Below, piece by piece: positions 25,301 through 40,300 of a DNA stretch of 64,000 nt (its first letter is position 1; each line of letters opens with the position of its first letter). The notes beneath the pieces are model-generated. The model ran no database searches, was not told the origin of the DNA, and worked only from the letters and a program-made list of their open reading frames with translations. The stretch comes from Malurus cyaneus samueli (Eukaryota; Chordata; Aves; Passeriformes; Maluridae), in assembly GCA_009741485.1 (NCBI GenBank), contig CM019216.1:45764863-45828862 (forward strand), in the 5' to 3' direction. The translations under genes were made by a program, and so were the position numbers.

Positions 25301-28300
25301 AGCATATTGTGAGGCTGACAGAAAGAGATACTTGGGGGTAACCCCATTCCATTGAGCAGGGCAAGGTCTTTGACTGGATGCAGGGACAGATAGCATCCTA
25401 ATATGGATAGTAGAAAATTTCATTTTTTTCTTATATAGTTATCTTGGATGTGCTGCAGAAAATGGAAATGTGGGATATTTTCCTCACCACGACGAATTAT
25501 AATGGAGCAAAGGAATCTAATGACTGTAACCCATTTTCTGAGGAAGAAAAAAAGTAGATATCCCTTACAAACATATATCAAAATTAAAAAAAAAAATGGA
25601 GGGAAAAGGAGGAAAACTTACTCCACAATATGTAATTTAGATTTTGGAGAACAGGTGAGGCTGTTGCCCCTGCTAAGACTAGGAGAAGATGAAGGAGCAG
25701 AAAAAAATGAAAATCAATGGTAGGTACAACATACAGACCTTATGTTCTGAAAGCTCTTTCCAGGATTTGCATGGCAAAATCATTTACAAAACAAGTAAAT
25801 AATTTAAACATCAATAAAATACAAGATTGCTTTATAAAGGTTTTTAAAAGAAACATGACCTGGCTAAGGCATGCAGACAGATGGAATGCTGCACCACCCA
25901 AATCAGGAAGAACTTCTCACTGTGAGGGCTGTGTCAAGCATTGCAATGAGCTGCTCAGCAAACTGGCAGAGTCACCATCCCTGGAGGTGTTCAAGAAATG
26001 ACTGGACATGGCACTTAGTGCTACCGTCTAGTTGATACAGTGGTGTTTGATCAAAGGTTTGACTACATCTTGGAGGTTGTTCCCCACCTTAATGACTCCA
26101 TGACTCTATGAAATATGATAAAACCTTCAGAATGCCTTCAGCTGAGGCAAAAATTCAGGTGCAAAGCTAGCAGATGTGACGTCAAATAAACAAGAAATAC
26201 AGATTAAATGGGAAGAACTGTATCAAGTTACTATCACAGGACTATGAGAGATGGGTTGGGTATTCAGCTGATTAATGCTAGATATTATTTCTAGTCAGTG
26301 GACAAAGATGCCTTTTAAAGAATGCTGAAGATGGACAAGCTACTGGCCACATTCAATTTAACTAATTTTCAGGAGTAGAACACCTTAGAATTATCTGCAC
26401 AAGCTTGAACTGAAATCGTTTTTCCAGGAGTAAAAAGCAGACTTGAAGGCCTTGGCAGAAAGACAAGAAGCAGCTGGATAGAAGTAAAGTGCAACTCTCC
26501 ACTATAAACCAAATTAGGGAAGACATCACCATTAGTACTTTGTATGACCTGGCATTTAATCCCCCACTTGGCTACTACATGACATCTATTTCTGAGAGAA
26601 ATGCTCAGCTGCTCTACACTGGCATTGCTGTCTCTAATGGAGTTACACAAGGTTACAGGGTTCAGCAACCCAGTTCCATACATTTATGTTGTGCCATTCT
26701 CAAATGGAGCGATTTCTAAGCAATGTATTTATTACCTGTGTGAGTGAGACATTTAGTTTTGTCAGCTGCACCTAAGTTTCTTTTCTGCTCCAAATTTAGT
26801 TTTGTTAACTGCACATAAGTTTGCTTTCTGTGCCAGAGCAAAACCACCTTGCAGAATAAGTCAAAACTGAGTTTAATGTAAATTTCAATCTCATTCTGAC
26901 ATAAAAAATATTTTCATGATGACAGGTTTCTATACAACGCAAGAATATGTTGAAGAAAGACTGCTATGAAAGAGGAAAAGAAATTGATTAGAAACAGCTT
27001 CAGAAATTGATCAGAATGGGAATTAATTCTAGCAGAAAACTGTTTAAATGTTTTGTAATAGCTTCTTGAAAATCAACCCTTATTTTTCAACTCGGCCAAT
27101 ACTTGTAAATCAAGCTAAGTGCTACTAAAACTCAAACTTGCTTAACTGATAAGGAGAGCTCTACTATACAAATGTTATTAAACTGTAAGTTATTTAGAAT
27201 GCTTCTAAGGCTACTTCAGCACTATGACTTAAAAACTATGTGGTTCATCCCAAACCATCATCATTGTTTCAGAACTGCATTACAGAGAAAATACAGATGA
27301 TGTATTCCTATCTGCTTTAATTATCTTCTAGCCATAGAAAGTTGATCCTTTCCTTTTCCAGTATCTGTATTTAGTATCATCAAATTACATCCTAACGGTC
27401 AGTCAAGTCACAGTTAATGAAGCTGGATTTTTTTCCCCCAGACAATCTCATTCAGAAATTTCTCTCCCTCTGTGAATTTTTAAAAGGAAAAAACACTTTC
27501 TAACTGATGACTTATTCCTTCTCGTAACAAACAGCAAAGTTCCTTGAATTACTCCTTGAAAAAGCATCCACAGAAGAAAAAGAGCCTTTTGGTGCAAAAT
27601 ATGAGATGGCACTAAAGAAGTGGGTTGTCTTCAGCAGGATCAAATGCCTTAAAAAATGACAATCACTGACACTCAAGTTATGAGAGCCTAAAAAGGATGA
27701 CCAGAAGTCGAAATTTTCTGCAAAATATATTTCAATAACAAATCCATCACACTTAAAGACTCTCAATTTAGAGTGAAAAAAACCAATCATATAAAAGGGA
27801 TACGATTAGTCAGTTGATTCCATTTATGGTCTGAAAGCAAGCTTAAGTTTTTCCATTTGGTTCTAAAATCAATCCTTTTTTAGAAAAGGCCCCTATAAGT
27901 AATGCCTAATGCAGTCATAAGCAATTATATTGACATAATTTATAATTTGAGTTTCCCCTTTTTTTGCTAGACTTGGCTAAATTATTCTTCATTCAATCCC
28001 ATCTGTACTTTTACCTACTTTATTTTCATCAAAAAGAAACATTTAAGTAATTTAGTTATCTGTACTACATAGAAAAATAAGCTAAAACACTCAAAATAAA
28101 CCAAATTCTAAAAAGTTACTGTCCCATTTTCTTCTAAATCTATTTTCTTGAATTATCATTCAAGCTGACTTCCATTATAATACAAGACTCAAGACTTACT
28201 CTAAAATCTTAATCTATTCCACCTTCAAATCTAACCCCCTATTAACTTTCACCATTTGAAGTGTCATGTTTTTAAACATACATTTTTCAATAGATGTTTA

Positions 28301-31300
28301 TGATGAAAACCTGTCTGGTCATTGATTGGTTTTAGATTTTTCCATGGCTTAGCAAGAAACACACAGCTTTTTAATAACTAAGGGCATGCAAGCTAAGTCA
28401 TTGTGCTTTTTAGGAAAACATAATTAATGTAGAAGTACTCACTAATATTGGGAACTGACTAAATATTTAGAGTGAAAGGGATTCATTTTTTCTTTTATTT
28501 AGCAAGGGGGGAAAGAGGAGAGCAGGGGTGACAGAGAACAACAACTACAGAAATGTGAAGTAAAATGAAGCATCTCCAGTTCAAAATCTGCTCTGGAGGA
28601 TATCCAAAGCAATATTTCTGAGTGCCATCACCTGAAAATGTCACAAGTTCTTTTGGATAATTGCAAATGAAGTTGACACTAAAGAAAGATGATCTCTTTT
28701 CCTCTTAGCTTGTAAACCTGAAAGCAAGGCATAGTCAGCATTATTATCACTCATACATGCTATTCATTCTTCCTGATGAGTCCTCAACTATTGAGCTGTT
28801 GAAAGCATTAGCAAAAGGTTTTTTGTATTCAGTTTTCAAAGAAAAAACAGCAGTAGTGTATGAGAAGCCAAAGAAAAGGTGTTCCCACTTTCCTCTTCCC
28901 CATCAGAACAAAGCACATATTTGCATTCTCTCTGCCTGCAAGTCTTTTCCTCTCAATGCTTGATCTATTTTAAGTTTTATTTCCTCAAGAATTTGTGTAG
29001 ACTCTATGGAATTACAGTATCTAATGTCTCGTCACAGCAGAAGAGACCATGCAGATAAGCATATAACACTTAGCCCCTATGGAGCAAAGAAGAAATTTTC
29101 ACCAGTGCTTTGAAAACCACACTGGAAAACAGATCCATTTCTTGCTCATAATTGATTTTCTACTTTCCAGGCTTGCTTAAGGAAGGAAAGGCATACAGAC
29201 TTCCAAGCAAGTATGCAGCTACATGAGAAAGAAATATTAGTGAAAAACACACAGTGCCAGACTCCCAACACAGTACTTTCATCTACAGCATTTTTCCACT
29301 TTCTGTAAAGGTGTAACTACAAATCACCTCTGGAAGTTTTAATGCTAAGTTTCCAGAATAAATAAAGGAAATTCCAATCAGAATAATGGAATTTTCAGTA
29401 ACTGCAGAAGCACTTGAGCTACTTTCCCAGAAATATCATACTACCTTGAAGTAATTTCTCTTCCTTTCCTCTGGAAAAAAAAAAATCCAGATTTTAACCA
29501 AAAAAAATAAAATTCATGGTCATACTAAAGACTGATCAGTAATAATTCCACTCTTTTTTTTTTCTTTTAAACTTAGGTTGCAGAAGCAAAATCATAAAGT
29601 AAGCAGAAGGTGGCAGAGTCACTAGTTAAGAGTCCAAATTTATTTTCAAAGCCAAGTCCAAGATAAATCTAGGACAAGTTTGTAGTGGCCTACTGGGATT
29701 CTTTCCAGTAACCTACAGGTACCTATCATGCAATGAAAAAAAATTGCTACATTTAGTATTTATATACGTAGCTACATCTCAGTATTTACATAATAATGGC
29801 TATTAGTTTTGACATTTGACACTCACAACTTACAGGTTCAACATGTTAGCTATTACAGAAATACCACATACACAGAATCACCGACGGGCTGAGGTTAGAA
29901 GACTCATATGGAGGTCACCTAGTCTAACCCTATACAAAGCAGGGTCACCTAGAACACATTACGCTGGGCCTTGCTCAAGTGGATTTTGAAAGTCTCCAAG
30001 GAAGAAGACTCCTCAATCTCTCTGGGCAACTGCTGTGGCCTTTGCTGTTTTAGAGCTATGTATGGGGGTTACGCTTAAGAACGGCTTAGACTCAGACATA
30101 GACAAAACAGCGCAAACTCGAGCTAGGCTGACATACCAGCCATAGAGATAGACAGGATTGGATAAATGAAAGTATCCACCAATTAAAGACTAAAACATGC
30201 TACATAGACATTGGAGAGTGCCCGGCTGTGTCATCTAGCTGGGACCTGTGTGATTGGTGTACTTGGGAAACTGGGAGATAAGAAAAGTATAAAAAAGCAT
30301 GCAGTAGCAGTCAGAGAGAGAGAGCTGATTTCACTACAGAAGAAAGAGCTGAGATCACTATAGCTAAAAGAGCTGGAATCCGAAGATTAATAAAGAAGAA
30401 ACTGGACCTGTTTCTCGTGGGTCTTTCCTGCGTCAGGGATCTGCGGGTTCAACGGGCCACAATAGGCAACCTGTGCCACAATTTGACCATTCTCACAGTA
30501 AAAAAAAAAAGGAGTGTTTTCTTTTGTTTTTGTTTGTGCCTACTGCCTTATGTTTTCATGAAACACCACTAAGAATATGCCTGCTCAGTCCTCCTTACTC
30601 CCCACCATCTGGTGCACACACACATTCGTAAGATCCCCTTGAGCCTTCCCTTCTACAGGCTAAACAGTAGCAGCTCTCAGCCTCTCCTAGTACGACAGAT
30701 GGCCCAGTCCCCTCACCATCTTAGCGTCCTTTTGCTGGACTTGTTCCACTATGTCCATGACTCTCTCATATGGGGGAGCCTCAGAATAAGACCCAGCATT
30801 CCAGGTGTGTTTCACCAGCTCAGAGTAGAGGGGAGTGATCACTTCCCTCAAACTACTGTAACACTCATTCCAGCACAGTCTGGTACACCACTGACCTTCT
30901 TTGCCAAAGGCACGCTGCTGGCCCACGTTCAACTCATGGTCTGTCAGGACCCCGGGGCCTTTAGTGCTAAGCTCTTTCCAGCCAGTCGATTCAAACCACG
31001 TCCTTGCTGTGCTGCCCCAGATAGGCCTTTCCATGAGGTTCCTGTCGGTACATTCCTCCAGCCTGTCCAGCTCTGAATAGCAGCACACCCATCTGTTTTA
31101 TCAACCACAGTGTCCCACTTTTGTATTGGCCACAAACTTGCTGAGTGTGCATTCTGTCTCATCATCCAGAGCATAACAAAGATGTTAAACACATTGTCCT
31201 CTGGGGCACACTGATAGTGACCAGCCCTCAACTGGACTTCATGCAGCTGACCACAACGCAAAGTCCAGAGGTTCAGCCAGTGTTTAGTCTAGTTTAATGT

Positions 31301-34300
31301 CTATTTGTCTAGCACACACTCAGAAACAACTCACAAGCACATGGGAAAGAACAGTGAAGATATACCCAATTTTAAATTTCCTTAAAAACAGTCCCACAAA
31401 AAAAACCAAAAACCTAAATACATTTTTTCCTCATAGTGTCTAATCTATATACTTAAAGTTTGTGCAGTTCTTTTCATCATAAGTTTTCTAAGCCATTCAA
31501 TAAAAATTGAAAAAAAATTGTGTATACTTAAGTAGAAAAATTGTAGTCTCTCCATTAGAGACCTACAAGAAAACTGATGCTCTTGTAAAAGCATACAATT
31601 ATACTGCTTTGTCCTAACGCATCTCTTTTTTTTTTTCCATTCATGCCATCAAATACAGTAAGTAGACTCTTGAACACTCAGTCCAACAGCAGTACTTTCT
31701 TATTATAGCTATCCAGTTAAATCCAAACTTCATCAGTGATATAATCTTGTGGAGAGCTACCCTAGTGAATATTCTTAAAATACGTCTCATGCAATTGCAA
31801 TGCAGGCTCCTACTGTTGCTTCTGTTTGGCAGCTGGAATACAAGGAGCTTATTTTAAGAGTACTTATATTGTAAATGATTTGCCAGATTTGCCTCTTTTA
31901 CAGTACTCACTTTATTCCACATAAAATAGGAGACATTAACCCCTGTTCTTCAAGCAATTCACCATACAAAATTCTGTAGCTAAGACTGTCCAAAATTTTT
32001 CACTTCCAACAAAAACTCCCCACACCTGATGGATCAGTCAAATAAGAAGTTTCGAGAACTCAAGTCTTGACTGTGATTAGCTATCCTAAGAAGAAAACCT
32101 ATGACAGCTAATATGATAAAGATGGTTAAAGGAAAAATCACAAATTCTTCTTTCTCCAGCATCTATTACTTCCTTTTTTTTTTTTTTTAAATTCCACAAA
32201 TGAGAAAACAGTGGCAATCTTAAATCAAGGAATACATATAAATCAAACAAGTAGATTTGCAAGAGAAAAGAAGAATCACTAAGCACTTGTGTGCAACTTC
32301 ACATTAAATAATTAGCTCAAGGCCTCCGGTGGGTACAGGTCTGTATCACGCACCTGTCAGTTTATATATATTCAGTCTCTCATACAAACATGCTTAGCTC
32401 TGACTACTACCGCAAAAATCTTACATTTTTTACACAAAAAGGGAAATAAACAAAAAAAATAAGCTAAATTGGTGGCATATTGTGAAATACACAGTCAAAA
32501 GAAAATTTTAAGAATGCTCTATGCAACTTGTATATAATGAACACACTGAGAAATTATTCCAAGGCACATTGTAAGACTATTCTACATACAAGGCAGCTTT
32601 CAACAGAGCAGCTGTAATTCAATGCTATTAAAACTCACATCTTCACTTGTTAAGAGACAGCATGGAACAATTTGATTTTCAAACTAAAACATTTAACAGT
32701 CAATAGCAAATCTGCTTAAGTTTTCCAATACTTTTTTTCAAAATTGAACTTCAAATTTAGCTAGCATTTATGCTTTGGTTTGTTGGTGGGTTTTTAACAG
32801 CACTTTTACACGCTAAGCAGAAGTATCTCCAGCAACTGATCCACCAAGGCTCCCTAATAAAGATGAAAGGTTTTGATGTTTAGCTCTATTGTGTTTCTGG
32901 CAGATCCTCTCCCTAATTTCAATCTATACTTTTAGAGAATTTCCATTGCTTTCTACTATGGTTTAAGCGTTAAAGAAACTGCATACAATACAGCTTCCAA
33001 AACAAAATCTCCTCTCTGAAATGCAAGGTTTTCTATGGAAAGTTCATTAAAAATGAACAAGCTTGCTGCATAACAAGAGCGATGTACATTTCAGAAATGT
33101 CTTATTTTACAGATAAAAGATTAAGCAAGTGCTTGTACTCATCAGTTTTCCATAGTTTTAAGTTCTCAGTATATACCTCCTATATTTTGGGCAATCTTCA
33201 ATTACAGAACCAGACATAAAATACACTAAAGCTCAAGAGAGTACCCAGGTAATTCATTGTGCATCATAATAAATGTATGTATTCATTCTTCATTCATCTG
33301 GAAACAAGTATTTCCTCCTGTTACAGACGCACTTGGGATGTACTTGCAACCACAAATCAATATCCTTGTGCTGGGAGAGGTGTGGCATTACCAATATCCA
33401 ATCAAAACTCCTTTTCAGTTTTGGCAACCTCTATTGAACAGGTTATGCCAGAACAAACATTACAAATCTGTAGCACAGTAGCTTCAGGCCATTTCCCAAG
33501 ACAGCTAAATCTTGAGAAATATACTGAAGAAAAAAAATGTAAAAATAAAAAAAAAAAGATTTAGTGACAGATGTACAAATTCTCCAATCTGCTTCCCTGT
33601 GAGAATGAATTCCATTTATCCTCTAATCACCTATCCAGACTATAGCTGACACATCTGCTATATGACTGGACTTCAAATTGCTGCAAGGAAAACAGGATAA
33701 ACCAAGGGGCTATTCTCAAGTTGTGCTTTAGTCTCAGAGCTGCATTTCCCTCCAGTTTTATTTCTTGAATATTTGCATCTCTGATTTTAGCCTTTCAAGT
33801 GTACAGATCCCTACAGATCCTCATTCTACAAAATTATTCCACATGCAAACAAATGAATTTTCTCTCAGCAGAGAAAGTTCAGAACTACCCAAAACAAGAA
33901 GTAGTAACACTTAAGTGGAGGAAAAGGGTGAAAATGGTGATACAGGTTTTTAAGATGACTACCGGTGTTGACTAATCACCAAAGTAAGCAGTTTTAAGCA
34001 GTATGTTGTTTCAAGATGCAATTTCATCTTATTCTGAGGACCGTGAACCTAACATACTTTGGGCAACATCCAGAAATAAAACACCTATCTTCACTGAATT
34101 TTATGAAAACATAATTGTATTTCCAACTTTTTAAGATCCTTATAAGCTAAAAATGCAATTATTTCAGAACAGAGTAAAACCAAATAGAAATCCTGCATGA
34201 ATTAATCCATTTTTTGTAGTACATTCCCTAAGTCAGATTTAGAAAATCAAACATAAACCCCTCTTTCAGAGTCCTGACAAAATGAAAAAAATGCTGCTGC

Positions 34301-37300
34301 TCATTCAAATATTCTCAACTTTTTCTTATGTTGCTGACAGAACTCTGAAAAATACCAGTGCCTGTTTTAATTTTCACTTCTTTGTCCTTTTTTTCTTTTG
34401 ATTCTGCTAGGCTTTTGGGAAGACACTACAAAATGGCAGATCACATAGTCTTAGAGAAACAATTCACTGCACTTACCTCCATAGTGTTCAGCAGAATCAA
34501 TGTTATAATTCACCACGCCGACTATATAAAACATTTGGGAAATTTTAGTTATATAAGCTGGGCCTCTAATGAGATCTTGCCAGTAGGGAAATGCAATGGT
34601 CTTGGAAAACCAAGACCAACTTGGTTGCTGTTGACACCAGTGCCAGTAAGGATAAGACACGGAGGCAGCCCCACGGAGAGCAGTGGCTGCTGTCTGTCCC
34701 CACAGCCAAGGGGCAACACTGAGCAAGAGAACATTTCCACACAGACCCAACATAGCCCACAGGCAAAGCATCAGACGAGGCTCCCCTTCCCAAGAGGAAA
34801 GCCTCACAAGTCTCCCAAGAAAAGCAAATACAGCCTCAGACTTCACTAAATATACAAAGATCATTTCTTTGACAAAATTAGTTCTTGTAGGTAAACTTCT
34901 AAGACTACACTGGGTTTTTATGCTCCCCAGATCAGAAAATTTTCTTCATTTCTTTCTTAAGCTTTAACAAATTTCTCCTTTTTCCTGTAAGAATTCCTCT
35001 TCTATACATGAGAACAAACAAGGCTCAAGATTAGTAGTGAATCGTAAAGTTGACTACAGCTTGCAAGTGAGGACTTTAATTAAGGGACCAACTTTATCAA
35101 AATTTCATATAGGCCCATACAGAAGCTAGACTTTACAATCAGCAAGAGTTTATAATCTACAGTGACAAGGCATACTACTTCTGTGTACAACTTTACCAAA
35201 CCTACAGTTTTTTGAAAGCAGGAAATAATAGCTTCCCTCAGGACCAGGGAGCACAGACGTATAAGAGAAAACAAAACAAAAGGAAAAAAAAACAAACAAA
35301 ACCAAAACTAATCCTACTGAGACAAAAAAAAAAATCGACAAAACAATTACAACAAAATCTCAACCCAAAATGTTTTAAAATTTCCATTAGAGGAAAACAC
35401 TCTATTATACAAACAGCTTTGTCAAAAAAACCTAGAAGCAAAACAAAACAAAAACCCCGAACAAAAAATATCCCCTCCCCCAACAATCTAGTATTTGAAA
35501 TCTAGTGTATTCTCACAGCTATGGAAAAGAACACAAAGTAACATAAGATAAACTTGCTTCAGGCTCCTCACTTGTTCAGAAGGCACCTCCTAAAGCAGTG
35601 CCTACCCAAAATGCTAAGAATTACGATCTCATACATTAGATATTTGGAGGCAAGACAGACTACCTAATACACCAAATTGCAGTATCTACCTTTTCAATCC
35701 ACAGTGTGCACCATTCACAAGGTGTGAAGCAGAGCACGGAAATAAGGAAGACAAGACAAGAATCATGAGAATAGTAAGAATCACCATGAAACACCCCCAG
35801 TTCAGCTCAAAGAGTATGTAAAACTGAGCTTTGTGTCAAAATCCAGTCTCAGCATAAAGCAAATGGATATGTGCTTCTAAAGGAAAAAACAGAAGCGGGG
35901 TAGGGGAAGCAGTGGCTGAATTTTATGGCATAGGAATTTAATGGAACTCTTAAGTTAACACTACAATTTAGATAAAACATGGAAAGTTAGTGAACAACCC
36001 AGCCAAGAAAATGGATCTAAAATTTCAAAAACATTTCTACCATTCTATGGCACAACACAAAATGTATTTTTTTAATGAATGAGCTATGTTGACAAGAAAG
36101 GTTAATGTTGAGAAAAACGACATACATAGATTTTGAAGGTGTTTCACTTCTTTTTTAGAAATAAACATACAATTAATTACTTATTACAACCAGCTAAAAT
36201 AAACTATTTTAAATGTGAAACTTACAATTACACAAAACAGTTAAATAAAAAAAACCAAGTCCTTTTCACTAGTCCTTATTAAGGAAATAATTTCCCATTA
36301 TTTTCATTTGTCAAATTTAAAAAGGACAAAGACAGTCATAGAAGATTACTGAAATACATTTTAGTACAACCTATCCAAACACATCAGCATCCATACTGCA
36401 AAACACTAGATCTGAGGAGGCAGTGTCAGACACCCTTTACTAAAAGTTATAGCTTTCAGTCATGTTGTGAGCAAAAATACTATTCAAATGAAAATCTGTG
36501 GATTATAGCACACCTGTTTTCTGAACACAATTCAGGTTTCTAGAAATTAAATTTTAGGTAACTGGCTGGAAAGACTATTTTAATCTCATAAAAATTAAAA
36601 CAGAAAACTACTACTTCTTATATTCACCTGACACTACTTCTTGTAGCTAAAAGTCTTTCATTTAATGGCAGCATCTTGAAGAAGGACTTCATGAACTTTT
36701 TAGCATTAGCTATTTTTAAAAGCTGTCATTTTGAGCCTAGTCAAGTGACAACCTCAGCAAAAGGTTGTTCTTCCTCCCCCTAGTCTTCTAGATTCAGTTA
36801 GAAGAGCCTGGCTGAAAAAACAGAACCAGGTAATATGTATTAAGTAGGACAAGATGGTGAATAGCTTTAGACTGTTTTTGTTTCTTCTGGTTATTTTTGG
36901 AACGCAGTGCCTTTGGTTACTGGTATGACATCAGTCATTAGAAGAACACATAGAAGCCTGGCTTACTACTGCCAAACTTGTATCAGCCAAGAGACATATA
37001 CATCTGATTTCATAATGTTATGTTGAGATTTGCTGGGTTTATTTAGCGGCAAGACTGTAAATAGTAGGAAAAAGTTAGTGACTGTTTTAACATGATGCCC
37101 TCCTCCTAAACAGAGTTCAAAGAAGAATGAAGCTTGAATGGAGAACTGGAAGGTTGAAAAACAGTATTAACACTGACAAAATTACTGTTTTTATTAAAGC
37201 CAAAGCCTGAGTTTAGATAATGAGATATTGAAATAATTTTGGTGCTAAGAAACTACTTAGGGCTAGAAGTTGCTGTACCAGTAAAATGACTTACGACAAA

Positions 37301-40300
37301 TAACTCTTCTATGTACATATTAGATGTAGTACACCTCTAATTGTACTTCTAGACATTGAAAAATAAAGTAAGTGTGACCTAAAGGTTGCATGATAATACA
37401 GAAATATCCAAACAATACTGCTGCCAAATACAATTTTACTGTGTTATAAGAAAATACAAAACCATAATGCTTAATATTAAATCACAGTCTGACTTCTAAA
37501 GAAGTGCTAAGTCTGTCACTTTGAAACAAATTCTTTGTACATTCATGGTATTTCACGTACCAACATTAATGAAAAACCAACCCCAAAAAACCCACCAAAA
37601 AACCGAAACCCATAAATTTTTATAAGACTTGTCAAATCAAAACTCCTTACAGGGTTGAATACTTCAGAGTGCTGTGCCCATACTAATTTACGAGTGTATG
37701 AAGTAATAAATCTATAAATACCTTGTACAGTTACAGAGTTCAACTATCGATTTCCTTTTTCAAATATACATAAAAGACTCTCCAGTCTACAACTCCTACA
37801 TCTGAAGGAAAGCATTTCAGTATTGCATCCTTAACTCTGAATTGGCACTTTAAAGATTACATCCAAAAAGAAAACTGCAAAAGCCTTCTTTCATAATGCA
37901 GTATTTAGCTGAAAACAGTAACAACAACAACGCCCAAAATATAAACGCCCAATCAATATAAATTCAAAATATTTCCTATTTTTTAAATAAGGCTTTAAAC
38001 TTCCTAAATAAAAAGCAGCTAAAGGCTGCCAGATGCTAAACTTCAGGGGTGTTGCAATATGTCCTGAACGTTTTCTTCTTTATTTTTACATTTTGACATG
38101 TTGTTAACACTGAACCTTGTAGTAAAATCTCTGTCTTTCAAGTTTTTCTTTAAATATCCTTAATGTGTTGATGTATCAGATTTAAAAGCTGAAGTACATA
38201 CCAGAGTAATAACATCTCACAGTTTTCCAGCTCCCTGTAACCCTATATTATTTAATTATAGCAACGAATAAGAATAAGCAAGAGGATACATACAGAATCT
38301 TAATTAAGAGTCATTTAGGTTGGAAAGCATCCTTAAGAACATCAAGTCCAACTAAAGCTCATACTCGCAAGTCTACCACAAAACTACATCCCCAGCTGCC
38401 ATGTCCTGTTATTTATCCTCTACCTCTCCCCCAGTTTATTTATTTGTCTCTTCATTCTGATTATTCATTTGGATGTTTCTAAAATGAAGAGGAAAAAAAC
38501 AAAAACAAAACCAAAATAATCTAAGAGAAGCTGATATAGGCACAAGTGTTTTGGACTAGTAACATATGTAAATGTGTGATCAGACAGTTTTTCAACAACA
38601 TCACACTTTCAATTACACACACGTACAGAAAATATCTTTAGAACATTATCAGTGGCCTCAGAAGAACTCTGAGTTACCAGTCAGCCATAAAAACTATGTG
38701 GGTGGAGAGCAAAGGAATTTCATTTGAATATATTTTTTTAATATTAAAAATATTTCATTCTTGTCCTCCTTCTTTCTTCTTTATGTCTTGTGATAAAAGA
38801 CTGTAAAGTCATTGACCTAATTCACACATCACAACAGTTAACTCTAAAATATACCTATATTAGGTCAACATAGAACCCCTGCAATCTCACCTTATAGGTT
38901 TGCTACGATAAAATGGATGGAAGAACCATTTGAGAGATATATGGTCCTTACTAACTAAACAACCAAATCCTGCAATTTTTGTCTTACAAAACGTGGAACG
39001 TAAAAATGACCTCTTCGAGTCTAAATTAGAAGCCACAGCTGCCTAAAGCAATTCATAGTGCATCAACGAGGAAGTATTCAGATAAAGACAATAACTGATG
39101 ATTTTACTCAAGTTCTGAAGAAGATATTGAGAGCCTGAAAGCTCTACTTACTTCTTGGGAACTATAACAGATGGTATTAAGACATGACATTTTTACCCAG
39201 TTCTATCTTCGTCCTTATGTACCCTTCTGTACCATCACGGGTACAGAAAAGTTCTCTTCTGTAAATATCCCTTGCTAAGACCATAATTATTGCAGAATAA
39301 GGACACAGTTGGAACACCACAAGGAAAGGGTCTGACAGGGAAGATGGAGAGACCACACGAGCATGATTATAAAAAGAAAAATCTTAAGATAGTTAGACAC
39401 AATATTTCTGGAGCAAGTTTTTCATTTCCTACCTATAAAGTCTCTCCTCTCTTAGAGGACTTACTTGAGCTATCTTTGGAATAATTAACACAAAACAAAA
39501 TTAAATATCTCCAGAGAAATGCAAATGAATTGAATATCTAATATTACATTTTAATATCTTTTAGTCCTTGCTACTATTTTTAATGTAGTAGCATAATATT
39601 TATTCAAACATTACCAGTCAGAATAATATGAAAAATACTGACATTAAAATATGTACTTAAATCACACCCGCCTCAAAATTTCAGCTCTTTTCATGCAATC
39701 ATAGAACTGTTACAAATACTGGCCTACTGCCAATGTTAACACATTGAAGAGATGACATAAGGCTGCTTAAAAAGCCAAATCCCAAGTTTTTACAAAACTG
39801 TTAATGGCATCAACTACAACATGATGACAGCTAACATCAAAACAGTTCTATGGGAATTTTTAGAGTCTCATGTCTTCCCTGGTTTTGAGAGCTCCTTTTT
39901 AAAGTTTTCTTATAATTTTATGCACAATTAAGCCTCTGCAAGAGGTTTAGTTGTTTTGTTTCCTGAGGCAGAATACCTCCAAATAAAAACTGACAAAATG
40001 TCACTGGAAACATTTTATTAAGAATCATTAATATAAGTTAAACCTTACAGCTCTTACTACCATAGAACTGCATTCTGTGATAGTTGAGGGAGACCTTTAA
40101 CCAACCCATTAAAAGAGGACATACAATAAAAAACACAAGCATCTGAATTAAAGATTACCAAATTTGTTCTTTAGTCTTTGAAATAAATTTACTATCTATA
40201 TCCTCTAGAAACTCACTGGGTTAACAATAACATTAATGTCTATTGCCTAAGTACTTTTCTCTAACACAGGAACACAGAAAGAAAATCCAAAGTTTTTTTC

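Noticed and set aside
30612..31261. Open frames of 105-154 codons on both strands
   Set aside because: They lie in a diverged CR1 copy and do not correspond to an intact ORF2.
34358..34849. 163-codon plus-strand frame
   Set aside because: It begins in AT-rich intron and ends in a GC-richer patch, a minus frame overlaps it, and no family resemblance is seen.
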